Shown here piece after piece: positions 63,893 to 64,000 of a DNA stretch of 64,000 bases; the first letter of the stretch is position 1, and each line of letters begins with the position of its first letter. The notes under the pieces were generated by a model. That model was not told where the DNA came from. It searched no databases and worked only from the letters and a program-made list of their open reading frames with translations. The translations under genes were made by a program, and so were the position numbers. The DNA comes from Pseudocitrobacter faecalis (GTDB lineage: Bacteria > Pseudomonadota > Gammaproteobacteria > Enterobacterales > Enterobacteriaceae). The stretch is taken from NCBI GenBank assembly GCA_003315335.1, contig QNRL01000002.1, positions 248,001 to 312,000 of the forward strand, read 5' to 3'.

Positions 63893-63920
63893 GCGGGCAA
63901 TGCGGAATTTGCCCGCGCCA
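63893..63920 (+). terminator. Possible terminator after the decarboxylase gene
   Basis: GCGGGCAA (63893-63900) pairs with TTGCCCGC (63909-63916), followed by GCCATTTTG; the T run is short and offset. Confidence 0.5.
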
Positions 63921-63987
63921 TTTTGCTGCACAGGCGAGTCGGTGTACCATCCTGGACAGTGATTTTAATCTGACTTGAGACCCTACT

Positions 63988-64000
63988 ATGACTGCACGTG
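63988..64000 (+). CDS. ybhA: Start of the next gene, probably ybhA (partial)
   Basis: Only ATG ACT GCA CGT and one further base are inside the window (M-T-A-R). E. coli YbhA, a HAD-family pyridoxal phosphatase, starts M-T-T-R and is the gene divergent from pgl on this side, so the position and first residues agree. Four codons cannot prove it. Confidence 0.4.

Overview
The window is chromosomal DNA of an enteric gammaproteobacterium close to Enterobacter, Lelliottia, Leclercia or Citrobacter. Most genes match the Escherichia coli K-12 segment that runs from ybiR through ompX, dps, glnHPQ, fiu, dinG, rhlE, ybhGFSR, moa, uvrB and bio to pgl, in the same relative order, so the backbone assignments are secure. 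The genus is inference. There are no tRNA or rRNA genes, phage, insertion sequence or CRISPR array. Function calls rest on recognising protein families and motifs by eye; no database search was run.

Layout. 1-312: start of a GH1 glycosidase with its own operator-like palindrome. 420-6687: envelope and metal homeostasis (ybiR, mntR, mntS, opgE, ompX, rhtA, dps). 7049-9282: glutamine transport operon glnHPQ with nitrogen control signals. 9496-13773: ybiO, rlmF, a flavin reductase-like gene and mcbA. 14175-22555: an accessory block placed between mcbA and fiu, where E. coli has none. 22902-41776: iron uptake (fiu, ybiX), ybiI, ybiJ, the SOS genes dinG-ybiB, rhlE, the CecR-controlled ybhGFSR exporter, clsB cluster and ybhL. 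41924-45910: moaABCDE with its Moco riboswitch, and ybhK. 45987-49479: eptA-pmrA-pmrB plus a tiny convergent gene. 49581-58038: uvrB, an orphan ABC ATPase and the bio genes. 58104-64000: ybhB, ybhC, pgl, a LysR regulator, a protocatechuate/gallate-type decarboxylase, and the first codons of what is probably ybhA.

The most interesting system is the accessory block at 14626-22555. Two divergent transcription units carry a 6-phospho-beta-glucosidase, a fused beta-glucoside PTS permease, a SurE-type phosphatase with a signal peptide, a second signal-peptide-bearing phosphatase of the histidine-acid superfamily, an OprD/ChiP-like porin and a BglG-type antiterminator. Four separate RNA antiterminator-plus-terminator switches stand in front of the permease, the SurE-type gene, the phosphatase-porin pair and the antiterminator gene itself. 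Two CRP-like sites lie between the divergent units. My inference is a sugar-induced, glucose-repressed system that admits a phosphorylated or nucleotidyl glycoside, removes phosphate in the periplasm, then imports and cleaves the glycoside.

The second point of interest is the pmr locus. eptA-pmrA-pmrB sits between ybhK and uvrB rather than at its E. coli position. Convergent to pmrB and overlapping its end is a 30-codon membrane-peptide gene with a strong ribosome binding site and a perfect PmrA-type box (CTTAAT-N5-CTTAAT). It looks like a PmrR-type feedback peptide and is easily missed by gene finders. Other accessory pieces are an orphan UrtE-like ATPase whose reading frame runs on into the antisense of bioD, and a LysR-aroY-like pair inserted between pgl and the presumed ybhA.
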